Notes under the pieces: generated by a model
Databases searched by the model: none
What the model was told of the DNA's origin: nothing
What the model saw: the letters and a program-made list of their open reading frames with translations, nothing else
Shown: piece by piece, positions 26,107-37,849 of the stretch
Layout: every line of letters begins with the position of its first letter
Numbering within the stretch: position 1 is the first letter of the stretch
Assembly (NCBI RefSeq): GCF_023159225.1
Contig: NC_063181.1
Coordinates: 6,779,606-6,843,605, forward strand
Source of the DNA: Perognathus longimembris pacificus
Lineage: Eukaryota; Chordata; Mammalia; Rodentia; Heteromyidae
DNA: 64,000 bases
Reading direction: 5' to 3'
Program-made: the position numbers and the translations under genes

Positions 26107-26439
26107 TTCTCTTCTTATTTCTGTCTCTTCCTCTCTCTCTCTCTTTCAACTCTTTCTTCATTCCTAATTTAATTGGTCCTTTGCTCCCTACCCAGTCCTC
26201 AGTTCCTGTCTCCAGTCTGAAGCCTGCCCCAAGATTTGGAATCAGCCTCTGGCACTGATGCCAGAAGAGCTCTCTTCTACACCTGAGCCAGGGTGTCTAA
26301 AACGTAAATCTTTTATGTCGTGGAAACTAGTATATCATCCTTATAAGGCACAGCGCCAACGGTCTACTCCTATTCCTTAGATCCCAGGTCTCCAAGAAGG
26401 GCATGGATGAGGAGGGGGAAAAAAAGAGAACCATAATTT

Positions 26440-26735
26440 GCCATACTGTAATCTTTAATATAGTAAATGGACTTTGACATGTTTGGGCGGGGGGACGGAA
26501 GAGAAGGGGAACACAGGAATGGAGGGAGGGACGATCAGCCGTTGAGCTCATGATGTTCAAATGGATGCTATGTCAAAACTGAGCTACATAATTTGAGGGT
26601 CGGGATGGGAGGGGAACGTGGGCGGGGTGACATTGGCCAGGATGCATTATACTCATGATCTGACTTGTGGAATTGAAACGCCTCTGTACAACTGCTTTTT
26701 TTAAAAAAGTACTTTGGAATCAATTAAAATAAGAG
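26440..26735 (+). mobile_element. LINE-1 3' UTR fragment
   Basis: A G-rich segment, then GCATTATACTCATGATCTGAC, CCTCTGTACAACTGC and a final AATTAAAATAAG. This order is typical of a rodent L1 3' UTR. Assignment is by pattern only. Confidence 0.5.
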
Positions 26736-27555
26736 CATACCTTCATCCAGGGAAATTACACCTTGTCACTGGAGACCTCAGCTTTGGCCTTGGTGTTCTG
26801 CAGCAGCTGTTTATTGCTCCTGGGCCCTGCACATTCTCCAGTCGTTGGAGATAATCCATTATCCAGACAGCCTCCATGGCTCCCAGAGAGAAGTCTCTCT
26901 TCTGATGACATCACTTCCTCTCCAATCCCTCTGACAGTCCAGGTGCTGCTGTTTGCTGTGGGGTGGTTTGTTGTTCCCTGGAGCTCCACGTGCTTGAAGC
27001 TTGATCCTTCATGGACTAGTACTGAGATGGTGGAATCTTCCAAGGAGACAATCGCGTTGGGAGAGGGGGGGCCTGGCTCCTCTCTGTGTTCTGCCAATGG
27101 AAGGAAACTGGGATCAAACCACTGTGAGTGCTCCAAACTCCGCAGCTGAGGCATGGCCGCCCCAGCCTGCAGGTGGTCCAGCTACCTGGCTCCTGCAAGC
27201 AGGGAGAGATGGAGGCCAAGACGCCACATGGCCGGGATGGCGAACTTTCCCTGCAGTGCTCATCAACCAGGAAGCGGACGATTCCAGGGTACAAAATGAA
27301 GATGAAGATGGGGTAGGATTGGGATGCCAAGGAGAGGGGTTCGTGAAGACATGTGTTTCCATGGAGAGGAAGCAGGCTAGCATGCTCCTCATTTCACCTT
27401 GGCCTTCCTTCCCTCAGTTTCCTTTCTCCACAGTCCCCTCCCCATTCGCCTTCCTAGCACAAGTCCACCATCCACTGTCCAAAATGAAGAGCCGCTGCGT
27501 ACTGGACACATAGGGGTGTTCCCTGGGAAAGGTAGCAAGCACATGTGAGCGTAAT

Positions 27556-27680
27556 AGATGAGAGGGAGAAAGAGAGAGAGAGAGATCAATAGATGGTAGA
27601 TATAGATTTACATATATATTGCTAGATCTATCTATTTCAATAGATGATAGGTAGATAGGAGAGGAAGAGAGAGAGAGAGA
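27556..27680. repeat. GA/GATA composite repeat, copy 1
   Basis: The order is (GA)n, GAGATCAATAGATGG, AGATCTATCTAT, CAATAGATGATAGGTAGATAGGAGAGGAAG, (GA)n, with the 20-base limit split here by position: the ATAGATGATAGG core is at about 27639-27650. It matches the copy at 28939-29054 in the same orientation. Confidence 0.85.
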
Positions 27681-27689
27681 CCATGTCCA

Positions 27690-28934
27690 GGTGCCTACTC
27701 CATCTAGTAGGAAACAGAACCTTTGGAAGTTTTGTAATATGTTCAAGGCCATAATAGACCTGATTAGAATCCCCAGCTGTCCCCAGCACACTGGAAGATA
27801 AACGATTACATGATTCTGCACAACAGCCTCTCTTCGAAGAGCTTCTAGTTGCCTAGAAATCCAAATCCATTCTTTGCAAGCAAAGAGTCTTTCCACGGGC
27901 AACTCCAAAATTCCGTTGAGCTGGCCTTGCCCCGGCCAAGAAATATTTATTCTAAAGTTCCTTCAAATTCCACCTTTTAAAGAAAAAATGTCCTCACAGT
28001 CTCTAAAATCCCAGGAGCAATTCCTTGTCAGGTTTCAAGTTCATGGTATCTACATTTGTCCTTTGCCAACCAATATGACAGCAGTCCACACAAAAAGGAA
28101 ATATTCCTAACCGGCAAACTAAGAGAGGAAGCCGCTCTCCTACCAGGAGTGCCAAGAACTACAGCCCGTACTGTGATATATATCATGCATGCATATATGA
28201 TATATGACACGCAGAATAGAATATGATGCACACAGATTAAGCATGATATATACTAGAGTACACTACATATCATGTTCCCAACTTACAACCAGCAGTTAAT
28301 ATTAGTAACCAGTGCCTATGAACCCCTTCCTTGCTTTTCTTCTCCCTAAGAGACCCCACCACACCCCCATAACAATGAGACAGGGGCTCTAGTTGAGATT
28401 TGCACTAGCAGACAAGACTTTAACAGATATAGTTGGGAGAAGAAAGCAATAGAAGGAGTAAATGTCACCAACATACAATGGACACTTGTGTGAAAATAAC
28501 ACACTTTCAGTGAATGCCTTTGAACAATTACCATGGGCTGATAAAAATAGATATAGGAATGTGTGAGCCTATGGCATGTGAATTAAAGCATCATTAAATC
28601 TATAACCATATTCATAGAGATATCTAGTAATGATCTGCATCTCACACTGCAAAAAATGGTTCCTGGGGAAGTTTCGTGCTCTGCACAAGTCACTTTGAAC
28701 AGAACTACAAGTGGGCCTACAGTATACATTCTGGAAAAAAAAAAATAGGATTTTCTGTCTGTACTTTTCTTCTGCCCCCAGAAACAGCAGGCAGATTGGC
28801 TAGCTCCATTATACAGGGGAGAAATTGGGGAAGAGAAAGCACAGGAAACAAAACCAGGTAACTTTCCCTGAGGCTCACCACAGACTTTCCTTCTACCGAA
28901 GAATACTGCCTGATGACCACGTATTTACCTCAGA

Positions 28935-28965
<31 letters not shown>

Positions 28966-28975
28966 TCAATACTAG

Positions 28976-29011
<36 letters not shown>

Positions 29012-30350
29012 CAATAGATGATAGGTAGACAGGAGAGGAAGAGAGAGAGAGAACAGAGAACGGGGGAGGGGAGAAGGCGGGAAAAGAAGGAGAGAAGGAG
29101 AGAGAAGAGAGGGAGAGGGACCAGAGGGAGGAGGAGCAGAGCGGGGAGGAAGGAGGAGAGAGGAGGGAGACAAGCTGCCCAAACCTGCGTCTGTCAATCA
29201 CCCAGCTTCCTAGCTGGAAATGACACCTCCCAAGCCCTGTCTTCGCCTTCCCGGCCGCCCAGTGCCGGCCCTGCTGGACAGCCCACGCGTGCTCTCTCTC
29301 CACCGGGGCGTCGTGCCCTCCGGTGTTCCGTCCCCCAGCACTCCAGAAGGAAGGGCTCCTCTCCATGTTCCCTCGGTAATGCATCCCAGGCGCTGCTTTC
29401 CAGGCTCCTCTTTACGTGGCTGCGCAAGCTACTTCGAGGCCCGGCTCTACCCAGCCGGGACGGTGACATTAATATGACTAAAGGCAGGAAAAGGGATGAA
29501 ATAAAACATATCCTATTGAAGGAAATGAGAGCTCCTCCGAAAGGAAAACACGCATAGGAAGGACGTGGGCATATCGGGATACAAATAGGCCCCCGGGGAG
29601 CCGTGGATTCCACAGGCATGATGTTATTGTAGTCCTTGATAGGAGAGTCATAAGCACCTGCAGATATGAATTACACCCTTGTTCTGACCGCCAACACTGG
29701 AGCGCGGAAATCGCAGGAAGTGCTCATGGCAGATCTCAAGTCCTCCTGCCCGCTGTGTAAATATCTAATAAATCCATCCGTGATAAAGGACACCGGCTAA
29801 AGGGTCTAAAATGCTGAACACGCCATTGCTCCCTCCACAGAGGGGGCCGCGGCCCTTGGTTTGTGGGGAGGGGGGCTTTCCCCGGTCGCGGCTCACACCT
29901 CCAGCCTGGGGTAGATGGGATGGGCTACCTTCAGTGCCTGATGGGAGAGAAGCGGCGGGAAGCTGGGCACCGAGTTCCTATTCCACCCCCCCCCCCCCAC
30001 CAGCTTTTTGTTAAATGTATCGAGTCATAATACCTACGTATCTCTACGGAGTACATTATGATTATCTAATCCATGTACACACTGTAACGGTCACATCGGG
30101 AGAAGAAGCGCTCCAGCTCTTGCCATCCCCCGGAGTCTCCTGGAAATGGGTTCAGGCCTTCGCCACGCCCTTCGTCGTCACAGTTCATAAAATGGAAGGA
30201 AAAAGGGTTTTCTCTCTCCTTTGGGGAGAGACACAGGGTGCTAGGCCACCTGCCTTTTATTTGGTTGTAATAAAAAAAAAGTCTTTGCCTATACTTAGAG
30301 AAGGCTTTTTAATAATTGTCTTATAAGTGGGAAATTAGAGCAATCATGGA
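27690..30350. other. Gene-free sequence around the composite repeats
   Basis: No exon is recognised. The segment 29.2-29.6 kb is moderately CpG-containing with open frames on both strands, none convincing. A 13-base C run lies at 29986-29998. Confidence 0.35.
28939..29054. repeat. GA/GATA composite repeat, copy 2
   Basis: The same order of blocks as at 27556-27680, with the central TCTA array expanded to about eight units. The non-repetitive linker (CAATAGATGATAGG and then AGGAGAGGAAG) is shared, so the two are homologous rather than independent microsatellites. A long purine-rich tract follows to about 29170. Confidence 0.85.
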
Positions 30351-30368
30351 AATCCTCATGACTTTCTT

Positions 30369-30582
30369 TTTTTTTTTTTTTTTTTTTTTGGCCAGTCCTG
30401 GGCCTTGGACTCAGGGCCTGAGCACTGTCCCTGGCTTCTTCCCACTCAAGGCTAGCACTCTGCCACTTGAGCCACAGCGCCGCTTCTGGCCGTTTTCTGT
30501 ATATGTGGTGCTGGGGAATCGAACCTAGGGCCTCGTGTATCTGAGGCAGGCACTCTTGCCACTAGGCCATATCCCCAGCCCA
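30369..30582 (-). mobile_element. IDL-Geo-type dimeric SINE with target-site duplication
   Basis: Full dimer. It is nearly identical to the copy at 60.3-60.5 kb, including the shared variant CTTCTTCCCxCTCAAGG and the CTCGTGTATC end. CATGACTTTCTT flanks it at 30357-30368 and 30583-30594. A young copy. Confidence 0.93.
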
Positions 30583-30689
30583 CATGACTTTCTTAATAAG
30601 AAATATTAGAACTGCCTAGTGAAATGGAATGGGTGATTAAAATATGGATCTGTGATACATTAAAAATGAGAGGGGAGAACATTAGAACA

Positions 30690-30925
30690 GCCGGGCGCCG
30701 GTGGCTCACGCCTGTAATCCCAGCTACGCAGGAGGCTGAGATCTGAGGATCACAGTGTGAAGCCAGCCCGGGCAGGACAGTCTGTGAGACATCTATCTCC
30801 AATAAATTACTCAGAAGAAGCCACAAGAGGAGCCGTGGTTCAAGTGGTAGAATGCGAGCCTCGAATGAAAGGCGCTTAGGGACAGTGCCCAGGACCAGGG
30901 TTAAAGGCTCAGGACCGACAATTTA
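30690..30925 (+). mobile_element. B1-Geo composite SINE, well preserved
   Basis: The head GCCGGGCGCCGGTGGCTCAC is close to the apparent consensus. The right module GAGCCGTGGTTCAAGTGG is followed by an A-rich tail. One of the best-preserved heads in the window. Confidence 0.9.
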
Positions 30926-31061
30926 AAAAAAAACAAAAAACTAGAAAAAAAAAAAGGTGCCAAACTCTGATCATGGTTATCTTGGGGTGATACATTTCGA
31001 GCCCCTCCCCCCACCCCCCACACCACCACATCTCCCAAACACTCCGTAGCCCTAGAGTGAG

Positions 31062-31470
31062 GATTCTTTTAACGAGTCAACTTGACTGGGCCTTGGGATG
31101 CCCAGATAGTCCATTAACCATTGTTCTGGATGTGTCTGTGAGGGTGTTCTTGGCTAAGAACAGGTAGATGGAATAAAACAGATTGTCCTTCCTCCTTTAG
31201 GTGGGCCTTATCCAATGAGCTAATGGCCTGATTAGTAAAAAAAGAAAAAGGCCTAGGGAAGAGGGCATCTCTCTCGCCGTCTTCAGGCTGAGATTTGGGG
31301 CTCACACTGGCGCCTGGTTGGGTCTCTGAGGCCAGGGGCACATGGTAGGGGCTCCTCCGCCTCTGTAACTGCACACGCACACGCACACGCACGCACACGC
31401 ACACGCACGCACACACACGCACCTCCTGTTGATTCTGTTTCTCTGGGGGAACTTTGACTAACACAATTCA
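31062..31470 (-). mobile_element. Ancient LTR-like mammalian repeat, family unassigned
   Basis: On the minus strand the segment begins TGTGTTAGTCAAAGTTCCCC and CAGAGAAACAGAATCAACAGG-like, and ends near CCCAGTCAAGTTGAC. I recognise that beginning and end as a common ancient mammalian interspersed repeat but cannot name the family. A (CACG)n repeat lies inside at about 31370-31420. No coding capacity. Confidence 0.5.
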
Positions 31471-31865
31471 TTTTGCGTTTATGCATTTGCCATTATCTCT
31501 CTCCTCTTGCTTCCACAACTAGAAAGTAATTTTTTTTTTAATTATCTGTGCAAGTTTAAGAAAAATCAGGGAAAGAAAACCTGACAAAAATTAATCCCAT
31601 TGAGAGCATTAATATTTCATTTCTGGTTTAATTTTGATATTTATTCTTACCACATTAATTCTCCTAAGGCAGCCTGAGAGTAGAAACATCAATATCATTC
31701 TATAAAGTCATTTAAAGCCTTTCCTAGCTCTGACAGCATACTTTTTGTAGTTAGCATGATGGCTTCGGAAATGAAACCAGTTTTTATATTTTTCAGTTGA
31801 GTCACACTCCCCCACACACTTTTGCGTTCTAGTTTTGGGGAGGTTTTGTTTTTTGGGGGTTTCTT

Positions 31866-32106
31866 TTTGTCTTGTCACTCGTGGGGCTTGAACTCAGGGC
31901 CTGAGCTCTGTCCCTGAGCCCTGGGCTCTTTTGCTCAAGGATCCCACTCTACCACTTTGAGCCACGGCGCCATTTCCGGTTTTCTGGTGGTTAACTGGAG
32001 ATCGGAGTTTCACGGCCTTTCCTGCCCAGGCTGGCTTCCAACTGGGGTCCTCTGATCCCAGCCTCCTGAGTAGCTGGGGTGACAGGCGTGAGCCCCCTCC
32101 GCGTGG
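31866..32106 (-). mobile_element. B1-Geo composite SINE
   Basis: Reverse-complement signature GGGGCTTGAACTCAGGGCC, GGTTAACTGGAGATCGG, CTCCTGAGTAGCTGGG and GACAGGCGTGAGCC. Contains a short internal duplication (CCTGAGCCCTGGGC). Confidence 0.88.
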
Positions 32107-32837
32107 TAAGCTCTTCCTCCCGCACAGCGCCGTGCCCTCTCCACGCTCTCGAGGAGTCGCTGCAACGCTGAGGGGGACCCCAGCGGATCCCCAGGAAACA
32201 GACGGGAGAGAGTTTATGGGGAAGCCTTCACCCCGAGTGGTATTTTCATCAACTTTCAACCATTGTAGCGAGTCTTGTCTGACTTGTTCCAATTGAAAAA
32301 CTGAAGTTCAAAGTTGGGAAATAATTCACCCCCATGGTTAAGTGGCAGCTCCAGCAAGAAAATCCTGGAGTAATGGCTTATGTTCCTAATGAGGCATAAA
32401 CAGCAACCTTACCACGCCTGGAGCAGCCATGTTCTGATGAGGCCCAGGCCAGAGCCGCCCTCCCTTCTCCCCAGATGTTCAGGAACAAGAGAATGTAATG
32501 ATTCAGGGCGGAAAAGCTTTCGTTTGATTGTTGACTTTTATTAAGCCTTTATGAAATCAGGAATTCTCTTCAGGGTCCTCAACATCATTGATTTCTTCGA
32601 CAGGGAATGCCAAGAACGGAATGTTCTGTAATAATTATCGGCCAGAATGGGGACTGAGTTGGGGCAGATGGAATGAGGAGTCTGTGGGAAGAAGGAGTGG
32701 AAAAAAACAGACAGGGAGAAGAAAGAAAGAAAAAAAAAAGAGCCAAGGAAAGTATAGAGGGGGAAATAAAAACTAAGATTTTTTCCCCCCCAGTCAAGTT
32801 TGTTGTTACTTTAGTCATCATTTTCTTTTCTTTTCTT

Positions 32838-33082
32838 TGCACTGGTCCTAAGGCTTGAACTCAGGACTTGGGGGCTGTCCCTGTGCTTTTTTTTTTTTTT
32901 TTTTTTTTTTTTGCTTTAGGCTAGCACTCTACTACTTGAGCCACAGCTTCACTTTCTGGTGTTCCTGGTGGTTAATTAGAGATCAGAGTCTCAGGGTGTC
33001 CTCCTGGGGGGCTTCACGCCAATCCTCAGATCTCAGCCTCCTGAGTAACTGGGATTACAGGCGCGAACCACCCTGCCTGGCT
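32838..33082 (-). mobile_element. B1-Geo composite SINE with long poly-T inside
   Basis: Reverse-complement signature CTTGAACTCAGGACTTGGG, a 24-base T run, CTACTTGAGCC and GGTTAATTAGAGATCAG, ending GGGATTACAGGCGCGAACC. The internal T run is unusual for the family. Confidence 0.85.
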
Positions 33083-33977
33083 ACCTATCCTTTGATGAGC
33101 ACCTTTGAAGGATCAGGGTCTAGCCTGCGTTCTTTACTTGCGCGCCATAAGTCTCACAAACCCAACTGGAATGTGGACCTGCTTCTCATCTCTGGAGATG
33201 GGCGTGAGATGAACTCACCCAGAGTGCTAGATCTAGGTTCCCAAACCCAGTCAGTCTAGCCCTGGAGCCTGAGGTCTAAGCCTCCATGTTGAACCGCTTC
33301 CCCAGCTCCAGGTTCCGCAGGCAGACAGCCCGGATGTTTTTCTTCATCTTGGCCAGTCGATGGCAAACTGGAGGAGGCCAAGCCGCTCGGAGTGCTTGCC
33401 TCTAGTGTCTGGCCCCTGCGCTAACATTCATCTCCCCTTGGATTTTAATGCGGCAGAGAGCCAGGGCTGCTGATCCAGCACGAGCTTTATTGAGCTAGGA
33501 CCGATACTCGCTCAGGAAGGATCCTGCCAGGATTCTCCAGTGCTGAAACTCCCCAAAGGACGCAGCATCCTGCTAACTCGTGTTCCCCCGGCTGTTCTCC
33601 GAGTATAGGCAGAAGAGGGTTGGCCTGGCTCCGTCGGCTACCCGTAGCTGGGAGGTGAGCAGACCCACTGGCAGCGCTCAGTGCTGGACCTTCCGAAGGG
33701 GCGTTTTGCCACCTAAAACCCCACGCTCCATCCTCAGCCGTCTGTGGGAAAACAAACCGTTTCCACGAGATAAAGCTGACTAAAGGTACCTGAACAGCAA
33801 AGAATGGGTTTCTAGCAAGTTACAAACCTAGGTTTTGAAATAACGTTCTGGAACATTCGTCAGAATCAGCAAAGAACTTGGAAATGACTCACCTGGGGCC
33901 CTGGTAAAGTTGCCTCTTGTTTATGGTTGCCTTCAACTAGTTTCTCGGTCTCTCTCTCTTTCTCTTCCTCTCTCTCA

Positions 33978-34283
33978 GTGGTACTGGGGTTTGAACTCAG
34001 GGCCTTGCACTTGCTAGGAAGGCGCTTTACCACTTGGGCCATGTCCCTTCTGCTTTCTGCCTCTGTCTCGCTTCTTTTGGCCTCGGCTGGTCTGAAATGT
34101 GTTCCTCCTATTTATGTTTCCACCATAGCCATGCTACAGGTGCAGCCGCCACACCCAACTTTTTTATTATTTAAGATAAGAACTCCAGAACATTTTGCTC
34201 CAGCTGGCCTTGAATCTCAGTCCTCCGGACCTCAGCCTCCTGAGTAGCTAAGATTGCAGGTGGGAGCCACTGTGCCTAGCAGC
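33978..34283 (-). mobile_element. ID-B1 SINE followed by a B1 fragment
   Basis: First block: GTACTGGGGTTTGAACTCAGGGCC, an ID-like part and a degenerate B1 part to about 34160. Second block: CCTCAGCCTCCTGAGTAGC...GGGAGCCACTGTGCC at about 34165-34283. Probably two insertions. Confidence 0.65.
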
Positions 34284-34729
34284 TTCTCCTCTTTATCACA
34301 GAAAATGATGACCAGTTTGCTATCATCAAAGGCACCATGTGTGCTAGTGTTGCTTTAGAAAGACCAAAGGGATGATAATCCTAAGTAATGGGTTTAAATC
34401 CTAGTTCAATCTCTCCCCGAAAGTCCTTGGGGAAATCTGAGTCTTCATGAGGCTGGTCTGTGAAATGGAGTTTGCGATGGATCTACTTCACGGATTTGTC
34501 TGCTATTGAGAGAAAGTTGTGGGCTGCTTTCCCAAAGCATCTAGCAGCATGCCTGGCATGAAGTACCTGCTCAGTAAAACCTGGTTATAGCAAGGGCTGT
34601 GGAAACCTATCACACCTTCCTATGCCTCTAATTAAATAAATAGCAGCCCTAATAAGTCATTAGGGGTAAACCTCTTTGCCTATAGCTCTATTTAAATGGT
34701 TCAAGAAAAAAAATACACCTATAGAGATG

Positions 34730-35030
34730 GAGGTTGAAGCCAGTGACTCAGAAAGTGGAGGAAGGAGGACTATGAATTGGAGGCTGGTCCAGGCAAAGGT
34801 AAGTCTGGTAAGCAAACTAAAAGCAAAAGGGTTGGGGGGGGGCTAGGCATGGTAGCTCATGTGGGTAACCTTAGCCCCTCAGGAGGTGGAGGTAGGTAGG
34901 ACAGAGGTCTGACCTAAGCTTAGGCAAAATCATGAGACCCAACCCGAATAATAAACTAGAAGCAAAAGCCGTTGGGGGTGTGGCTCAGGTGGTAGAACAC
35001 TGGGCAAAGCCCCGGGGAAGGGAAGAGGCA
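34730..35030 (+). mobile_element. B1 fragment followed by B1-ID SINE
   Basis: A partial B1 (34730-34840) is followed by CTAGGCATGGTAGCTCATG...TCAGGAGGTGGAGG and an ID-like end with GGTGTGGCTCAGGTGG to about 35030. Diverged. Confidence 0.6.
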
Positions 35031-35202
35031 CAAAGGGGGAGTCAGACAGAGACGGAGACAGACAGACCAACAGAATGAATTAAAAAATGAATATAATAAT
35101 GAATGAATATAAAATGAATATAATAATGCTCATGTTTTTAGGAATCATAATAAAGGCTATTTGTGCTATCCCTACAGCTTGAAATATCAAAATAAAAAGT
35201 GT

Positions 35203-35432
35203 CAGGCACCAGTGGCTCCCGCCTGTAAGCTAAGCTACTCAGGAGGCTGAGCTCTGAGGATTGTGGTTCGAAGCCAGCCAGGGTAGGGAAGTCTGTAAGA
35301 CTCATCTCCAAAAAACTACTCAGAAAAAGTCAGTGGTGACACTGAGGCTCAAGTGGTAGAGCACTAGCCTTCAACAAAAGAAGCTCGCGGACAAGGCCCA
35401 TGCTCAGAGTTCAAGCCCCAGGACTGGCCAAA
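35203..35432 (+). mobile_element. B1-Geo composite SINE (first of a tandem pair)
   Basis: Head GGCACCAGTGGCTCCCGCC, right module to GAGTTCAAGCCCCAGGACTGG, then an AAAT-rich tail leading straight into the next copy. Confidence 0.88.
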
Positions 35433-35463
35433 AAAATTAAATAAATCAATAAAAATAAAAAGT

Positions 35464-35679
35464 GTTAGCTGTCAGAGGCTCACACCTGAAATCCTAGCTA
35501 TTGAGGAGGCCGAGATCTGAGGATTGGGGTTCAAAGCCAGCCCAGAGCAGAAAGTTCAGTGAAACTCTTATCACCAATTAACCGCCAAGAGGCCAGAAGT
35601 CCGGGTATGGCTCAAGAGGTAGAGGGAAAAATCCAAGTAGATGTTGAAGCCATGAGTTTAAACCCCAGTACTGGCACAT
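35464..35679 (+). mobile_element. B1-Geo composite SINE (second of a tandem pair)
   Basis: Head GTCAGAGGCTCACACC, right module with GTATGGCTCAAGAGG, end CCCCAGTACTGGCAC. It runs into a (CG)n(CA)n microsatellite. Confidence 0.85.
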
Positions 35680-35686
35680 GCGCGCG

Positions 35687-35743
<57 letters not shown>
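35680..35743. repeat. (CG)n(CA)n compound microsatellite at a SINE tail
   Basis: Same arrangement as at 9075-9124: a CG block, then a CA block, abutting a B1-Geo 3' end. Confidence 0.95.
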
Positions 35744-35745
<2 letters not shown>

Positions 35746-37141
35746 CACGATGGATTCCTACCTGTGGTTTATAAAAGGTTTTGGAGCAAGGAGCATAGTT
35801 TTCCCAAAATCTGGGGGGTCAGTCATTTAGGAGGGAGGTCCCATTTTCTCCCTTATACTTCCTGGTAGCAACAGGTACCACCAGGAAGTATAGGAGCTGG
35901 GAGCCAGAGCAGAGCCTGAGCCAGGAGCTGGAGGGACCCCGGTTCTCTCCTAAGCCTCTCCACTCAAAGCAGGCATGCCAATGAAAATTCTGTTCCACTC
36001 ACTGGCTGCTAATAAACGGTCACTTAACAAACATTGCTCCTGGCACTTGCTGTCCGGCGCTCTTAAGACAGGCTGTGCGCCAGTGCCGCGGCTGCCCCAG
36101 AACGATGGCCCTGCTGGCCACAGCTCAGACAGATCTCTTCTGGACTTGGGGTGTCTCGCAGGCTAGAGAACGGCTGCTGCGCTTGAGTCACCACCACCAC
36201 CATCACTACTTAAGGGCAGTGCCAGACCCCCGGGGGACACGCTCTTCTTCTCTAGCCACAACCTCCGGGCCCTCCTCCTCCATCCTTGGCTCAAGTGCGC
36301 ATCTCAACTTCCTGCCCGGACGCAGGTGGACCACGCAGGGGGCTAAGATTTGTGTATTGATTTTTCCACGGCTAGGAAAACCACCGAGCACAGGGGAAAG
36401 CTGAATACATGGCGTCCGAGTGTGGCCAACGCCGGGGTATTCGGCACACGATTGTGCAACAGCCTCCCAGCAACTGAATAAAGAAAGATGGAGAAGCCCC
36501 CCCCCCCCCACCAAAATGGAGCAAAGAGACTGCTGGATCGCATCCTGTGTGCGCAGACACGAACGCTAAGGAGGCTTCGGATAACCTTAGCAAGGCTGGC
36601 ACAGGGCCACTTCCCCATCGCCCAGGGCAACACGGACATCCGTGAACACCGGCCCAGAGAGGCAGGCCCACCCCCCACTCCAGCCCTGCCCCCGAGGGGC
36701 GCCCGGATCCTGGCCAACTCCGGGATGGCATGCAGGTCACAGCAGCCCGGGACACTTCTTCTCGGAGGACCCTGGACAGAAGGCCGCTGGGTGGACATCT
36801 GAACGAGGCGCTTCGTGCTGAGCTGATAGGAAGACGCACACCCGTATCACTGCAGACCCTGGTGGCCATGGGGAGGAGGCCCAAGGAGACCACGCATGCT
36901 CAGTGGTCAGTACGACACCGGGCATGTGTTTGTTTTTAAGCTCCTCATCTTCTGTGAAAGACAAATCCAAAGAGTTCACTTCATCACTTACACAAAGTGC
37001 ATTCACTTTTACCGGGGGGGGGGGGGGAGGGGGGGCGGGGACTTTGCTTTTGAGAGACATGCTCACAAAAGGAAACCTTCCTTGTGAGATCTGCCGGGAA
37101 CACATCCACTGAGCTGCATAAGGGCTGCGGGATTTGGTTTT
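35744..37141. other. Gene-free unique sequence with C and G runs
   Basis: No exon is defended. It holds a 13-base C run (36497-36509) and a G-rich stretch (37014-37040) that begins with 14 G. Overlapping open frames at 36.2-36.9 kb on both strands look like chance. Confidence 0.4.
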
Positions 37142-37155
37142 TTAGCTTTAGTTTT

Positions 37156-37357
37156 GTTTTGTTTTGTTGCCAGTCCTGGGCCTTGGACTCAGGGCCTGAG
37201 CACTGTCCCTGGCTTCTTTTTGCTCAAGGCTAGCACTACCTCTTGAGCCACAGCGCCACTTCTGGCCGTTTTCTATATATGTGGTGCTGGGGAATCGAAC
37301 CCAGGGCTTCATGTATACGAGGCGAGCACTCTTGCCACTAGGCCATATTCCCAGCCC
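37156..37357 (-). mobile_element. IDL-Geo-type dimeric SINE with target-site duplication
   Basis: Full dimer with a GTTTT-type tail. TTAGCTTTAGTTTT flanks it at 37142-37155 and 37358-37371, a perfect 14-base duplication. Confidence 0.93.
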
Positions 37358-37589
37358 TTAGCTTTAGTTTTTGACATTTCTTTTATCTATGGGTGTATTT
37401 ATATACAGCCACCCTCGCTCACACGTATTGCTGTGTGTAATAAAGCTGTGAATTAGGTGAACTTGCTGGAATTGAGTTCCATGGCAGCCACATTAAGGAA
37501 CATTGCTTTTTGTGGTAAATGAGACAGACTCTTGCTATGGCTGTATTAAGCACTTCAGCTCTTAAAAGTCTGTGTGTGCATGTGCACAT

Positions 37590-37592
<3 letters not shown>

Positions 37593-37623
<31 letters not shown>

Positions 37624-37843
37624 CACTAGTAGGGCTTAAACTCAGAGCCTCTTGCTCTCCATTGACTTTTTCCTAAAAAGTGGAGCTGTACCGCTCGAGT
37701 CACAGCTCCACTTCCGGCTTTTTGCTGGTTAATTGGAGACAGGAGTCCCAAGGACTCCTGCATGGGCTGGCTTTGAACCTCGATCTTCCTATCTCTGTCT
37801 CCCGAGTAGCTAGGATTTCAGGCGCGAGCCACCGGCACCAGCT
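37593..37843 (-). mobile_element. B1-Geo composite SINE with (TG)n at its tail
   Basis: A (TG)n run at 37593-37621 is followed by the reverse-complement signature GGGCTTAAACTCAGAGCC, GCTGGTTAATTGGAGAC and CCCGAGTAGCTAGG. Read on the minus strand, the SINE ends in a CA repeat. Confidence 0.85.
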
Positions 37844-37849
37844 GAAGCC

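Noticed and set aside
21880..29054. Tandem repeats considered as a CRISPR array
   Set aside because: The units are 2-4 bp microsatellites with no spacers, in a mammalian genome.
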